The position numbers were made by a program, and so were the translations under genes. A stretch of 64,000 nucleotides of DNA from Undibacterium sp. 5I1 (GTDB lineage: Bacteria; Pseudomonadota; Gammaproteobacteria; Burkholderiales; Burkholderiaceae_D): the NCBI RefSeq assembly GCF_034314085.1, contig NZ_JAVIWI010000001.1, positions 62,001 to 126,000 on the forward strand, read 5' to 3'. Every line of letters starts with the position of its first letter. The stretch's first letter is position 1. A model generated the notes under the pieces. It was not told the DNA's origin, ran no database searches, and saw nothing but the letters and a program-made list of their open reading frames with translations. This document shows, piece after piece, positions 9,448 through 18,180 of the stretch.

Positions 9448-9621
9448 TTAGGAGATTTCTGGCATCCAATTCTGCGTAATTTCCTGCATAATTCTCCACT
9501 TGATCTCTTCCGCTAGTCGCTCGACCATGTAGGAATTTCGATCATAAATTTGAGATCGGCGGAAGGCACAAACCAGCGTTTGTGCCCTTTGCAAACGAAA
9601 GCGACTATCCGTCTGCGCCAT
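9448..9621 (-). CDS. Small ORF after guaC, 57 residues, unknown
   Basis: ATG at 9621, TAA at 9448, 57 residues, starting 31 bp after the guaC stop on the same strand. The translation is charged and amphipathic with several Arg, Trp and Met (includes FRRSQIYDRNSYMVERL and KWRIMQEITQ). That composition is unlike random antisense sequence. The ribosome-binding site is weak (TTGAG). It may be a small protein co-transcribed with guaC, or the end of a decayed gene. No family recognised. Confidence 0.45.
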   Translation of the reverse strand: MAQTDSRFRLQRAQTLVCAFRRSQIYDRNSYMVERLAEEIKWRIMQEITQNWMPEIS

Positions 9622-9652
9622 CTGCTCAATCTGCCATTAGGCAGAAATTGCA

Positions 9653-10693
9653 TTACGACTTACCAAACACCTCATTCAATTGCTGCGTCACACGGATAAA
9701 GGTCGTGCGTTTGGTCAGCTCCTTAAGCTTATGCGCACCGACATAAGTACAGGCTGAACGCACACCGCCAAGAATATCCAACAAGCTGGCATCAACCGGA
9801 CCACGATACGGGATCAGCACTTCTTTACCTTCCGACGCGCGGTATTTGGCAACGCCGCCAGCATATTTGTCCATCGCGGCTTTGCTGCTCATACCGTAGA
9901 AACGTTTGTATTGCTGACCATCGCGCTCCACCAGATCGCCAGCGCATTCATCATGCCCTGCCAGCATGCCGCCCAGCATAATAAAATCTGCCCCGGCACC
10001 AAATGCTTTCGCCAGATCGCCCGGTACAACGCAACCTCCGTCAGCACAAATTTGTCCGCCCAAACCATGTGCTGCATCTGCGCATTCAATTACAGCAGAC
10101 AGTTGCGGGTAACCTACGCCCGTCATCTTACGCGTGGTGCAAACCGAGCCTGGACCGATTCCCACTTTGACGATATCTGCGCCAGCAAGTATCAATTCTT
10201 CGGTGATGTCGCCAGTCACGACATTACCCGCCATGATGGTGATATGAGGATATGCATCCCGGACTTTTTTGACGAAGTGGATAAAGCCTTCCGTATAGCC
10301 ATTGGCAACGTCGATGCAGACGTATTCAATTGCATTTTTTGCACGCGTCATGACTGCTATGAATTTTTCGAAATCAGATTGCGTGATCCCCATCGAATAA
10401 AACGCAGTCGATTTCTTTTCTAAACCAGTGAAATAGGTCACCAAAGTGTCTTCATCATAATGCTTATGTAAGGCAACAGAAAGCTGATGCTGTCCTAGTG
10501 CAGTCGCCATTTCTAAGGTGCCAGTGGAATCCATATTGGCAGCAATGATAGGAATGCCCTGATACTTTTTGCGGGAATGATGGAATATAAATTCGCGTTG
10601 CAATTCAACTTGCGAGCGGGAAGTGAGGGTAGAGCGTTTAGGACGGATCAATACGTCTTTAAAATCGAGCTTGAGGGTTTCTTCAATATGCAT
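9653..10693 (-). CDS. guaC: GMP reductase
   Basis: NADPH-dependent reductive deamination of GMP to IMP, in purine salvage. 346 residues, the normal GuaC length. It has the IMPDH/GMPR barrel, the catalytic loop [20 protein letters not shown] (Cys near residue 186), and the phosphate-binding segments [10 protein letters not shown] and [13 protein letters not shown]. The absence of a CBS insert and the PYRGPV segment before the C-terminus separate it from IMP dehydrogenase. Cytoplasmic. A small ORF follows at 9621. The upstream gap to 10926 holds no clear gene. Confidence 0.95.
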   Translation of the reverse strand: MHIEETLKLDFKDVLIRPKRSTLTSRSQVELQREFIFHHSRKKYQGIPIIAANMDSTGTLEMATALGQHQLSVALHKHYDEDTLVTYFTGLEKKSTAFYSMGITQSDFEKFIAVMTRAKNAIEYVCIDVANGYTEGFIHFVKKVRDAYPHITIMAGNVVTGDITEELILAGADIVKVGIGPGSVCTTRKMTGVGYPQLSAVIECADAAHGLGGQICADGGCVVPGDLAKAFGAGADFIMLGGMLAGHDECAGDLVERDGQQYKRFYGMSSKAAMDKYAGGVAKYRASEGKEVLIPYRGPVDASLLDILGGVRSACTYVGAHKLKELTKRTTFIRVTQQLNEVFGKS

Positions 10694-10771
10694 TACGACT
10701 CCTGTGTCCGGTTGGCAGGCGCACGAAAACAGTCATTTCAACATTAAAATGACCGTAGAAAGTTTCGAGCC

Positions 10772-10930
10772 GTGCTTGAGTATAGTAAGTATTTGGCCGA
10801 TTACCGATTTAATTTCGATATAGGCGGTATCAGCGATGACATATACCAAGAACCGGATTGGGAAAATGCGTTAATCCACGATGTAGGTCAGTTTTGCGTA
10901 AGTCTTAAGAGTGTATTAATAGCTATTTAG
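10772..10930 (+). pseudogene. Weak open stretch, possible gene remnant
   Basis: A GTG-initiated 52-codon stretch with a protein-like acidic segment (NFDIGGISDDIYQEPDWENA). It ends inside a partial copy of repeat family 3 (CAGTTTTGCGTAAGTCTTA at about 10889-10907) and runs onto the 3' end of the metallophosphoesterase gene. It has no convincing ribosome-binding site. Most likely a decayed fragment cut by the repeat. Confidence 0.2.
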
Positions 10931-11943
10931 TGACAGACTCCAACACCTTTGTCGGTAAAGCCGCTGCCATCTACAGGGATAAATTCCCACTCATAGTTTT
11001 TGTCGTGGAGCGTTAGTTTGAGTACGCCTGCGGTCGAATTGTCACGCACTTCTGTGATCACTTTTGGGAAGAACATCGGCGTCAATTTTGCTCCGCCGGT
11101 GCCGACTACAAAACTACGTATGCCGTTTTTTTGATCGATTAATCCATCTGCATTCAACGGTGCAAAGCGCTCGTAGTCATGGTCGTGGCCTGCCAGAACG
11201 ATATCTGCTTTTGCTTCTGCCAATAATTTCCATGCGGCCTGCATGACTGCATTATTGCCATGTCCACCAGAGCTAAATGCAGGGTGATGCCAAAAGGCTA
11301 GCGTGCAATGAGTTTGATGTTTATTGCTGAGCTCATCTTTCAGCCAATGCAATTGTACTTGCATTTGTACGCCTTCAATATTGCTGTTGAGCGAAATGAT
11401 CTGCCACTGACCAACTTTGGTGCTGTAATAGCCGCGCTTCTCAGGGCCGGCAAGTTCACCAAAATAATTGTAATAGCCTTGCGCTGCTGGCATATCGTAA
11501 TCATGATTGCCGGGAGAGGGGAGGGTGCGTGCTTTAAATTTGCCCCAGGTAGGTTCGTAGCACTTATTAAATTCTTCCGGATTACCGACTGGATAAGTAT
11601 TGTCACCCAACGTAATTGCAATGGCTTTGCTGTCCGCGGCTAAGCCCGCTTCGATGATGTTTGCAGTTTTGGCAGCCATGGTGTCAGCTGCTGCTTTTTT
11701 TCTGCAATCGGCGATGTCGCCAGCCGCAAATACGGTGACTGTCAAAGCAGATGCTGGAGCTGTCGTTTTTGCTTTAGAAGTCCTGTTCTTGGACGGTAAT
11801 GATTTTGGTTGTTGTGGGTTCTCAGCATTAGAAACATCGTCCTTTTGCACAACGTCGGTATAGCGAGCTGCATTTGTTGAAGTTGGAGCGCTGATAAAAG
11901 TGAGTAATAAAATCGCTGTGGAGAAAAATACAAATCGTGACAT
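10927..11943 (-). CDS. Exported calcineurin-like metallophosphoesterase
   Basis: Binuclear-metal phosphoesterase of the calcineurin/purple acid phosphatase group, probably periplasmic. In order it shows AAGDIADC, LGDNTYP, SPGNHDYD, FWHHPAFSSGGHGNN and LAGHDHDYERF, the complete metal-ligand set. The C-terminal ~60 residues form a beta-rich tail. I start at the ATG at 11943 because it gives a clean signal peptide (MSRFVFFSTAILLL, cleavage near TNAA). The frame stays open to ATG 11973 and TTG 11988, the last inside repeat family 3. About 338 residues. The substrate is unknown. Confidence 0.85.
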   Translation of the reverse strand: MSRFVFFSTAILLLTFISAPTSTNAARYTDVVQKDDVSNAENPQQPKSLPSKNRTSKAKTTAPASALTVTVFAAGDIADCRKKAAADTMAAKTANIIEAGLAADSKAIAITLGDNTYPVGNPEEFNKCYEPTWGKFKARTLPSPGNHDYDMPAAQGYYNYFGELAGPEKRGYYSTKVGQWQIISLNSNIEGVQMQVQLHWLKDELSNKHQTHCTLAFWHHPAFSSGGHGNNAVMQAAWKLLAEAKADIVLAGHDHDYERFAPLNADGLIDQKNGIRSFVVGTGGAKLTPMFFPKVITEVRDNSTAGVLKLTLHDKNYEWEFIPVDGSGFTDKGVGVCH

Positions 11944-11982
11944 GTAGATCAATCTGAATAAATGAGATGACATTGATGACGT

Positions 11983-12077
11983 CAGCAAAAACCGCGCCAG
12001 CTGCGTTACAGCTTTAGTTGTACCAAAAGTATGGCCTTAGTGACTGCGCCTTGCTGCGACAATTTTGTATAAGTTCT
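11983..12077. repeat. Palindromic repeat family 3, copy 1
   Basis: Shares CAGCTGCGTTACAGC, GCGCCTTGCTG and a CAATTTTGTATAAGTTCT end with the copy at 58256-58356, which is in the opposite orientation. The centre has diverged. It lies upstream of the metallophosphoesterase and accounts for the spurious 5' extension of that frame. The rest of the gap to 12202 shows nothing recognisable. Confidence 0.7.
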
Positions 12078-12202
12078 ATTTTTATAGCGTGTCGTTGGTT
12101 TGGCTTATTCGTCCGGAGCAGCATTTTACCCGTTTACCGTCGCTTGGTTTTTGTGTCCCGCAGTGTTGTTGCGATATTTAAATAAATCAGCCGGTCGATT
12201 AA

Positions 12203-14857
12203 TCAGAGTTTGGCGTGCCGCAAGCGTAATGCATTTCCAATCACCGAAACCGAGCTCAGGCTCATCGCCGCGCTGGCGATCATAGGACTGAGCAAGATGC
12301 CAAACCAGGGGTAGAGCACTCCTGCTGCGATGGGTACGCCGATAAAATTATAGGCAAATGCAAAGAACAGGTTTTGCCGGATATTTTTCATCGTGTGCTG
12401 ACTCAGGCTACGTGCTTTAAAAATGCCGACTAAATCTCCTTTGACTAGCACTACTTTTGCGCTATTCATCGCGATATCGGTGCCGTTACCCATGGCAATG
12501 CCCACATCGGCCTGCGCTAATGCTGGCGCATCGTTAATGCCGTCCCCCGCCATTGCAACAATTCGTCCTTCGCCTTGAAGTTGTTTGATGAATCGAAACT
12601 TATCTTCTGGCAGGACATCTGCATGGACTTCGGCCAGGCCGAGTTGCGATGCGACTGCTTTGGCGGTCAACGCGTTATCACCGCTCAGAACGATGATGCG
12701 AAGTCCAGATTCTTTTAACTGCTGAATTGCTTGCAAGCTCGTTGATTTGATGCTGTCTGCAACACTGATTGCGCCCGCTAGCACATCATCTAGCGACAGC
12801 AGCATCACGGTATGACCCAGACCTTGAAGTTCCGCAATGCGCTTATCGAGTTCTAGCGTTTGTATCTGGTGATCTCGCATCAGTTGCTGATTACCGAACA
12901 GAACACGTTTTCCTTCCCATTGTGCGCTGACACCTTTGCCTGTGATGGCTGCAAACTCACTAATCGTCGCTGCTTTTACTTGATGCTGTTTCGCGTAGCT
13001 GAGAATGGCATGCGCCAGAGGATGCTCACTTTGCTGCTCGATCGCGCAAGCGATCTCGATCAAACTTTGCTCTTTCACGCCATTGGTGGCGACAATTTGT
13101 TGCAATGTCGGCTTGCCTTCAGTCAGCGTCCCTGTCTTATCAATGACGAGGGTATCGATTTTCTCCATTTGCTCAAGCGCTTGGGCGTCTTTGATCAGAA
13201 TGCCGTCAGTTGCGCCACGTCCAATCCCTACCGTGATCGAGATCGGGGTTGCGAGGCCGAGAGCGCAGGGACATGCGACGATCAGTACCGACACTGCGGC
13301 CATTAAGGCATTTGCCATGGCTGGCGCAGGCCCAAGCCATGCCCATACGATAAATGCGATGACTGCAATCCCGATCACGCCGGGTACAAACCAGCCTGAT
13401 ACTTTATCTGCCAGACTCTGGATCGGCGCACGCGATCGTCCTGCTTCATTCACCAGCTGGATAATTTTTGAAAGTAAGGTGTCATGTCCAATGCGCTCCA
13501 CACGGATGCTGAAGCTACCTTGTTGATTAATCGTACCTGCGCTAACGTGATCATTGATTTGTTTGGTGACCGGAAGCGGTTCGCCAGTAATCATCGATTC
13601 ATCGACATTTGAGCGACCGTCGACGACGACACCATCTACCGGCACGTGTGCGCCCGGCTTTACCCGTAATAGATCTTTTAACTGAACCTGATCGATGCTG
13701 ATTTCAGTTTCTTTGCTTTCTGCATCAAGCCGGAAGGCTGTTGCGGGTGTCAGCGCCAATAAGGACTTTAAGGCAGCATTGGTGCGTGAGCGTGCGCGTA
13801 GTTCTAATACCTGCCCCAACAATACCAAGGTAATAATGACTCCTGCAGCCTCAAAATATAAAGGTGCCATGCCATCCATCAAAAAAGCCGCAGGTAATAT
13901 TTGTGGCAATAGCAAAGCCACGACGCTAAATAAATAGGCGGTGGCAGTTCCTATACCAATCAGACTAAACATGTTCAGATGGCCGGATTTAAAAGAAGCA
14001 ACGGCTCGTTCAAAAAAGGGTTTTCCCGACCATAGAACGACGGGTGTCGCCAGTCCAAATTGTAGCCAGCTAAATAAACGCATTCCTAATCGCTCGTGCA
14101 ATTGCAGCGCAGGCAGCATGTCGCCCATACTGAGCAATAGTAGGGGAATGCTGAGTGCGACACTGATTTTGAAGCGGCGCGTCATGTCATCGAGCTCAGT
14201 CGTATCTTCCTCAGCGCTGGCTTCCATTGGCTCTAACGCCATACCGCATTTGGGACAAGTTCCTGGGCCGACTTGTTGTATTTCTAAATGCATGGGACAG
14301 GTATAAATCGCATCTTTGGCTACAGGTTTTTTGGATGCATCCTCGGTCTTTGGCGTCAGATATTTTTGTGGATCTTTGCTAAATTTGTTCAGGCAGCCAG
14401 CGCAACAGAAATAATATGTTTGATCCTGATATCGATAATGATGTTGACTGTCTTCCTTAACACTCATTTTGCAGACGGGATCAGTGTGTTGAGTGACTGA
14501 ATTCTGACTCGTGCTCGACTCATCAGAATTCCCGCCACAGCAGGCGGTAGCCGAATTTGCAGTGGAAACGGTCTGCGTCGATTTTAAGCTACCTCCGATG
14601 AGTTTTTTTGCTTTCACAAATCCGTCTGGATTGGCATTGAATTTACTGATGCAAGATTGACTACAAAAATAGTAGGCAATACCTTGATATCGAGCCATTT
14701 TTTCTGGATTTTTGCGAACTTGCATACCGCACACCGGATCGATATAGTTCTTTTCGTTGCTCTCAACAGGAGTCGATTTTTGCTGCGCGGTAGTTTCTGT
14801 TACGCCGCAACATGATTCGCCCTGCAGATCATCAGTTTTTTGTGAGGTTTGATTCAT
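12203..14857 (-). CDS. copA: Copper-type P1B ATPase with two YHS domains
   Basis: ATP-driven export of monovalent copper/silver across the inner membrane. 884 residues. The N-terminus lacks the usual GMxCxxC HMA domain. Instead it has two YHS-type Cys domains (DPVCGM 40-45 with C65/C69; DPVCKM 126-131 with C151/C155), two CC pairs (16-17, 106-107) and a heavy-metal-binding segment CPMH..GTCPKCGM at 187-206. Then come the membrane ATPase core with MITGEP, the transport motif ACPCAL near 527, phosphorylation site DKTGT near 572, SEHPLAHAI, and AGDGINDAP near 769. CPC in the transport helix fits Cu+/Ag+. It is divergent from a MerR-family gene and probably controlled by it. Confidence 0.93.
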   Translation of the reverse strand: MNQTSQKTDDLQGESCCGVTETTAQQKSTPVESNEKNYIDPVCGMQVRKNPEKMARYQGIAYYFCSQSCISKFNANPDGFVKAKKLIGGSLKSTQTVSTANSATACCGGNSDESSTSQNSVTQHTDPVCKMSVKEDSQHHYRYQDQTYYFCCAGCLNKFSKDPQKYLTPKTEDASKKPVAKDAIYTCPMHLEIQQVGPGTCPKCGMALEPMEASAEEDTTELDDMTRRFKISVALSIPLLLLSMGDMLPALQLHERLGMRLFSWLQFGLATPVVLWSGKPFFERAVASFKSGHLNMFSLIGIGTATAYLFSVVALLLPQILPAAFLMDGMAPLYFEAAGVIITLVLLGQVLELRARSRTNAALKSLLALTPATAFRLDAESKETEISIDQVQLKDLLRVKPGAHVPVDGVVVDGRSNVDESMITGEPLPVTKQINDHVSAGTINQQGSFSIRVERIGHDTLLSKIIQLVNEAGRSRAPIQSLADKVSGWFVPGVIGIAVIAFIVWAWLGPAPAMANALMAAVSVLIVACPCALGLATPISITVGIGRGATDGILIKDAQALEQMEKIDTLVIDKTGTLTEGKPTLQQIVATNGVKEQSLIEIACAIEQQSEHPLAHAILSYAKQHQVKAATISEFAAITGKGVSAQWEGKRVLFGNQQLMRDHQIQTLELDKRIAELQGLGHTVMLLSLDDVLAGAISVADSIKSTSLQAIQQLKESGLRIIVLSGDNALTAKAVASQLGLAEVHADVLPEDKFRFIKQLQGEGRIVAMAGDGINDAPALAQADVGIAMGNGTDIAMNSAKVVLVKGDLVGIFKARSLSQHTMKNIRQNLFFAFAYNFIGVPIAAGVLYPWFGILLSPMIASAAMSLSSVSVIGNALRLRHAKL

Positions 14858-14912
14858 CGCAACTACTCCAGGCTATTTCAACGTATCTATTTCAATTGGT
14901 CTGTTTCAATCT

Positions 14913-14944
14913 ATCATAGACGCCGTACCCAACTACGTAGTCAA
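14913..14944 (-). promoter_or_regulatory. MerR-type promoter of the P1B ATPase gene
   Basis: On the minus strand: -35 TTGACT (14939-14944), a 20-bp spacer, -10 TATGAT (14913-14918). The over-long spacer contains a dyad ACGTAG-TTGG-GTACGG. The right arm is identical to the classical mer operator arm and the left arm matches four of six. Over-long spacers with a central dyad are the hallmark of promoters activated by MerR-type DNA distortion. Confidence 0.72.
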
Positions 14945-14951
14945 GCACTTT

Positions 14952-15377
14952 ATGGAACATACTTCAGCTAGCTTTTGCACCATAGGACGTTTGGCGCGTG
15001 CCGCTGGAGTGGGAGTAGAGACCATACGCTATTACCAACGTCGCCAACTGTTGCCTATCCCACATAGCAATAGTTCGGGCGGTTTTCGTGCCTATCCCGT
15101 GGCCTTGGTGGATCGCATCCGCTTTATTAAACGGGCGCAGGAATTAGGTTTTACTCTGGATGAAATCAGTCATTTATTGCTGCTAGAAGACGGCGATGAC
15201 AGGGTAGCGATACGCGATGTTGCGAATGAAAGATTACTGCAAGTACGTGCAAAACTAGCGGATCTGCAAAAAATGGAACACATGCTGTCGGGCTTAATTC
15301 AACAATGTGAGGCGAGTGCAGACGCCGCTAATTGTCCGATTATTCATGCTCTAGCGCACTCAAAACCTCACTGCTAG
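14952..15377 (+). CDS. MerR-family metal-responsive regulator
   Basis: 141 residues. N-terminal winged HTH (TIGRLARAAGVGVETIRYYQ), wing residues FRAYP, a dimerisation helix, then a C-terminal metal loop with C119-X8-C128-PII. Spacing and flanks resemble MerR (C117/C126) rather than CueR (C-X7-C). The third position that distinguishes metal valence (MerR Cys82, CueR Ser77) aligns with Arg84 in EDGDDR. C9 and a terminal C141 are extra. It presumably activates the divergent P1B ATPase gene through the promoter at 14913. The metal specificity is uncertain: the target suggests copper, the loop resembles MerR. Confidence 0.85.
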   Translation: MEHTSASFCTIGRLARAAGVGVETIRYYQRRQLLPIPHSNSSGGFRAYPVALVDRIRFIKRAQELGFTLDEISHLLLLEDGDDRVAIRDVANERLLQVRAKLADLQKMEHMLSGLIQQCEASADAANCPIIHALAHSKPHC

Positions 15378-15547
15378 AAATCCATACCACTTGCTCTGCT
15401 CTGAGCGGTCACTGGCCACGTGGCGTCCGTACACATCGTCAATACATTAGATATTTAAAAATCGTATATAAATCATGGGTTTATCGAAATTCTTGTGGTT
15501 GGCATATTTCGTGCTGAAAGAACATTATTCTTTCCAAGGAGTACACC

Positions 15548-15997
15548 ATGAATCCCGATTCGACCTCGCGCCCCGTAGTTAGCTTACAGCGATTTTTTGA
15601 ATTGACAGCGACCATTTTGCTGGGATTTGTCTTATCTTTATTGATGACATTTTTCTTGCTCGGCAACGGCAAGATTGAACGACTCAGTTCTTATTCTCCT
15701 TGCCATTTACTACATGTCAGCGCATCGCTTCAGTGGTGTGACAGTGCTGAATGGACTGCGGAAATTTGCGCTGATGTACAAGAAACCAGCGGCTTCCTGC
15801 TCACTAAATTTCTATCAGCATTGGCTATTTGTACGCATGCAGAGCATCGCATTCCATTTTTTAGTTTGGGCGATGACACTCAGTTTGCCGTGTCCGGTGG
15901 GATTCAATTAGTGTCCGCTCATTTGTTCGCGGACACTCCGCGGACACAGCGCACAGTCAATCGAAAAAAGCTAATTCTCAATAAATCAATGACTTAG
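15548..15997 (+). CDS. Unknown small membrane protein, possibly frameshifted
   Basis: Starts with a good ribosome-binding site (AAGGAG 8 nt before ATG) and one clear membrane segment at residues 18-38. After about residue 45 this frame becomes Cys/Ser/His-rich and runs through the enhancer sites at 15911-15947, which is implausible. The +1 frame (15675-15911) continues hydrophobic (VLILLAIYYMSAHRF) and stops exactly before the enhancer. The likely true product joins the two frames, so this is either a frameshifted remnant or programmed frameshifting. No family recognised. Confidence 0.35.
   Translation: MNPDSTSRPVVSLQRFFELTATILLGFVLSLLMTFFLLGNGKIERLSSYSPCHLLHVSASLQWCDSAEWTAEICADVQETSGFLLTKFLSALAICTHAEHRIPFFSLGDDTQFAVSGGIQLVSAHLFADTPRTQRTVNRKKLILNKSMT
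15888..15947. promoter_or_regulatory. Candidate enhancer (UAS) for the NtrC-type regulator
   Basis: Three exact copies of one octamer: GTGTCCGC at 15911-15918 and its complement GCGGACAC at 15929-15936 and 15940-15947. A fourth near-copy, GTGTCCGG, is at 15890-15897. Facing sites make a palindrome with a 10-bp gap. They lie 54-111 bp upstream of the sigma-54 promoter, the normal place for NtrC-family activators. The operon encodes such an activator at 20860. Confidence 0.65.
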
Positions 15998-16000
15998 ATC

Positions 16001-16016
16001 TGGCACGAATACTGCA
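16001..16016 (+). promoter_or_regulatory. Sigma-54 (RpoN) promoter of the ABC export operon
   Basis: TGGCACGAATACTGCA matches the -24/-12 consensus, with GG and GC separated by exactly 10 bp. It is 37 bp before the adaptor gene. The operon ends in a sigma-54-dependent response regulator, so the circuit is probably self-activating. Confidence 0.78.
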
Positions 16017-16052
16017 ATACATTAATTAAACACTCACATTACAAAAAATAAA

Positions 16053-17321
16053 ATGATCCGCGATACTTCTGCTCAAGATTCTGTCATTGCTTCTACGCCG
16101 ATCTGGCGCAGTAAAAAAGTCTATTTGATCTTGGCAATCGCAGCCGCGATCCTGATTGCGACTGTTGTATTGCTTAGCGCTTGGACTGGTAGTTCTCAGT
16201 CGGTCAGTGCATCCCGGCTGAGTATCGCGACCGTAACACGCGGCAAACTGGTTAGAGACGCTGCGGTTAACGGGCGCATGGTTGCCGCGAATAGTCCTAC
16301 GTTATATGCCACAGCACCTAGCACCGTCACGCTGAAAGTCAAAGCAGGCGATAAAGTCAGTAAGGGTGATGTCGTTGCAGAACTGGAGTCACCAGACCTG
16401 AGCAATGAGCTTAAACGTGAACAGGCCAATTATGAACAGTTAGAAGCCGAAGTCGCCCGTCAGCACATCCTCGCACGCAAGCAAAAATTATTAGCCAGAC
16501 GTGATGCCGATCAGGCCGAGATTGATCGGGTCTCGGCTGAGCGCACTTATCAACGGATTGAAAATGCGGGGCAATTGGGTGTCGTGGCAAAGATCGATTT
16601 TTTAAAAGCCCAGGACGCGATGAAGTCTGCACAAATCCGCGCCAAGCATGCAGAGCAGGCGACAGGTTTAGAAAATGAGGATGTTGATCTGGTGCTGAAA
16701 ACTAAGAACAGCCAGTTACTGCAACAGCGTTTAGTCCGTGATAACGCACAACGTCGTGTGGACGATCTCAGATTGCGTGCGCCAGTTGATGGCATCGTTG
16801 GTACTTTGTCTGTGGCGAATCGTAGTGTAGTCGCTGCGAATACGCCGCTGATGACTTTAGTCGATCTGTCACAACTGGAGGTTGAATTAGAAATTCCAGA
16901 AACCTATGTCGCTGATTTAGGTCTTGGTATGAATGTAGAGATCACCATCAATGGCATCAATGCGATTGGTAAGTTATCTGCACTATCTCCTGAGGTCGTC
17001 AAAAACCAAGTGCTTGCCCGGGTACGTTTTAACGGTCAGCAACCCGCAGGATTACGACAAAGCCAACGCGTCTCTGCCCGCCTATTGATTGAGGAAAAGC
17101 CGAATGTCTTAATCGTCCCCCGTGGCCCTTTTGTCGAGAGTGAAGGCGGTCGCTTTGCCTACGTTGTCGAAGCTGGTGTCGCTACCCGGAAGCCGATCAA
17201 AATAGGCGCAACCAGTGTCACTTCAGTGGAGATTTTAGAGGGGTTAAAAACAGGTGATAAGGTCGTTATCGCCGGAACCGACACTTTCCAAAATGCGCAA
17301 CGTGTCACGATCAACAATTAG
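16053..17321 (+). CDS. Periplasmic adaptor (HlyD/MacA-type) of an ABC exporter
   Basis: 422 residues. One N-terminal membrane anchor (about 24-45), a biotinyl-lipoyl-like half (LKVKAGDKVSKGDVVAELESPDL), a long coiled-coil hairpin rich in Arg/Gln/Ala (about 125-225), then the second lipoyl half (LRAPVDGIVGTLSV) and beta-barrel domains. It bridges the inner-membrane transporter to an outer-membrane channel such as TolC; no channel gene is adjacent. First gene after the sigma-54 promoter, followed after 122 bp by the ATPase gene. Annotated generally because MacA-like adaptors of this operon type differ from true macrolide MacA. Confidence 0.88.
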   Translation: MIRDTSAQDSVIASTPIWRSKKVYLILAIAAAILIATVVLLSAWTGSSQSVSASRLSIATVTRGKLVRDAAVNGRMVAANSPTLYATAPSTVTLKVKAGDKVSKGDVVAELESPDLSNELKREQANYEQLEAEVARQHILARKQKLLARRDADQAEIDRVSAERTYQRIENAGQLGVVAKIDFLKAQDAMKSAQIRAKHAEQATGLENEDVDLVLKTKNSQLLQQRLVRDNAQRRVDDLRLRAPVDGIVGTLSVANRSVVAANTPLMTLVDLSQLEVELEIPETYVADLGLGMNVEITINGINAIGKLSALSPEVVKNQVLARVRFNGQQPAGLRQSQRVSARLLIEEKPNVLIVPRGPFVESEGGRFAYVVEAGVATRKPIKIGATSVTSVEILEGLKTGDKVVIAGTDTFQNAQRVTINN

Positions 17322-17443
17322 ATTGTCTACTCATGACCAGCTCAATATCAATATCAGTTCAATATTAAATCAGCATCAATTTTTAAGCCTAGCCTGCCGT
17401 CATCAGATATCAACCATTAGTTAATTACATCGAGAGTACAACT

Positions 17444-18172
17444 ATGTTACGCATGAATAATCTCAGCAAAGTGTATCGCACCCACATGATAGAAACACAT
17501 GCATTACGTGGTTTTGAAATCCATGTCAAAGAGGGCGAATTTGTGACTGTCACTGGTCCATCCGGCTCAGGTAAGACGACGTTTTTGAATATCGCGGGTT
17601 TGCTGGAAGAATTCTCCGATGGCGATTATTTTTTGGATGGAGTCAATGTTAAGGGCATGAATGACAATGACCGTTCGCGCTTACGGAATGAGAAGTTAGG
17701 ATTTATCTTTCAAGGCTTCAATCTGATCCCTGATCTAAGTTTGTTTGATAACGTCGATGTCCCACTGCGTTACCGTGGTTTTAATGCGGCTGAACGTAAG
17801 CGCCGGATTGAAGAGGCGCTCACACAAGTTGGTCTGGCCTCCCGTATGAAACATTATCCAGCTGAGCTTTCTGGCGGTCAGCAACAACGGGTTGCAATTG
17901 CCCGTGCTCTGGCTGGCTCCCCCAAATTACTGTTAGCTGATGAACCGACCGGTAATCTGGATACCCATATGGCACGCAGTGTGATGGAGTTGCTGGAAGA
18001 AATTAACGCACGCGGTACAACCATACTGATGGTGACTCATGACCCTGAACTGGCAGTTAGAGCGCAGCGCAATGTACATATTATTGATGGCCAGGTATCC
18101 GATCTGATACGTCAATCGCCATCGCTGTATCAGACTGAATCAGAGTCCGCCAGTAACTCAATCGCTGCCTAG
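17444..18172 (+). CDS. ABC transporter ATP-binding protein (MacB/LolD type)
   Basis: 242 residues, stand-alone nucleotide-binding subunit. Walker A GPSGSGKTT (about 39-47), Q-loop FQGFNLIPDLSLFDNV, signature LSGGQQQRVAIARAL, Walker B LLLADEPTGNLD, and switch His in MVTHD. The FtsX/MacB-class signature (GNLDTHMARSVMELL) supports pairing with the two FtsX-like permeases that follow. An AGAGTACAACT stretch precedes the ATG. It ends 8 bp before the first permease. Confidence 0.93.
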   Translation: MLRMNNLSKVYRTHMIETHALRGFEIHVKEGEFVTVTGPSGSGKTTFLNIAGLLEEFSDGDYFLDGVNVKGMNDNDRSRLRNEKLGFIFQGFNLIPDLSLFDNVDVPLRYRGFNAAERKRRIEEALTQVGLASRMKHYPAELSGGQQQRVAIARALAGSPKLLLADEPTGNLDTHMARSVMELLEEINARGTTILMVTHDPELAVRAQRNVHIIDGQVSDLIRQSPSLYQTESESASNSIAA

Positions 18173-18180
18173 GAAATGCC

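Noticed and set aside
10623..10823. 66-codon plus-strand frame at the guaC 5' end
   Set aside because: It is mostly antisense to guaC, with no start signal.
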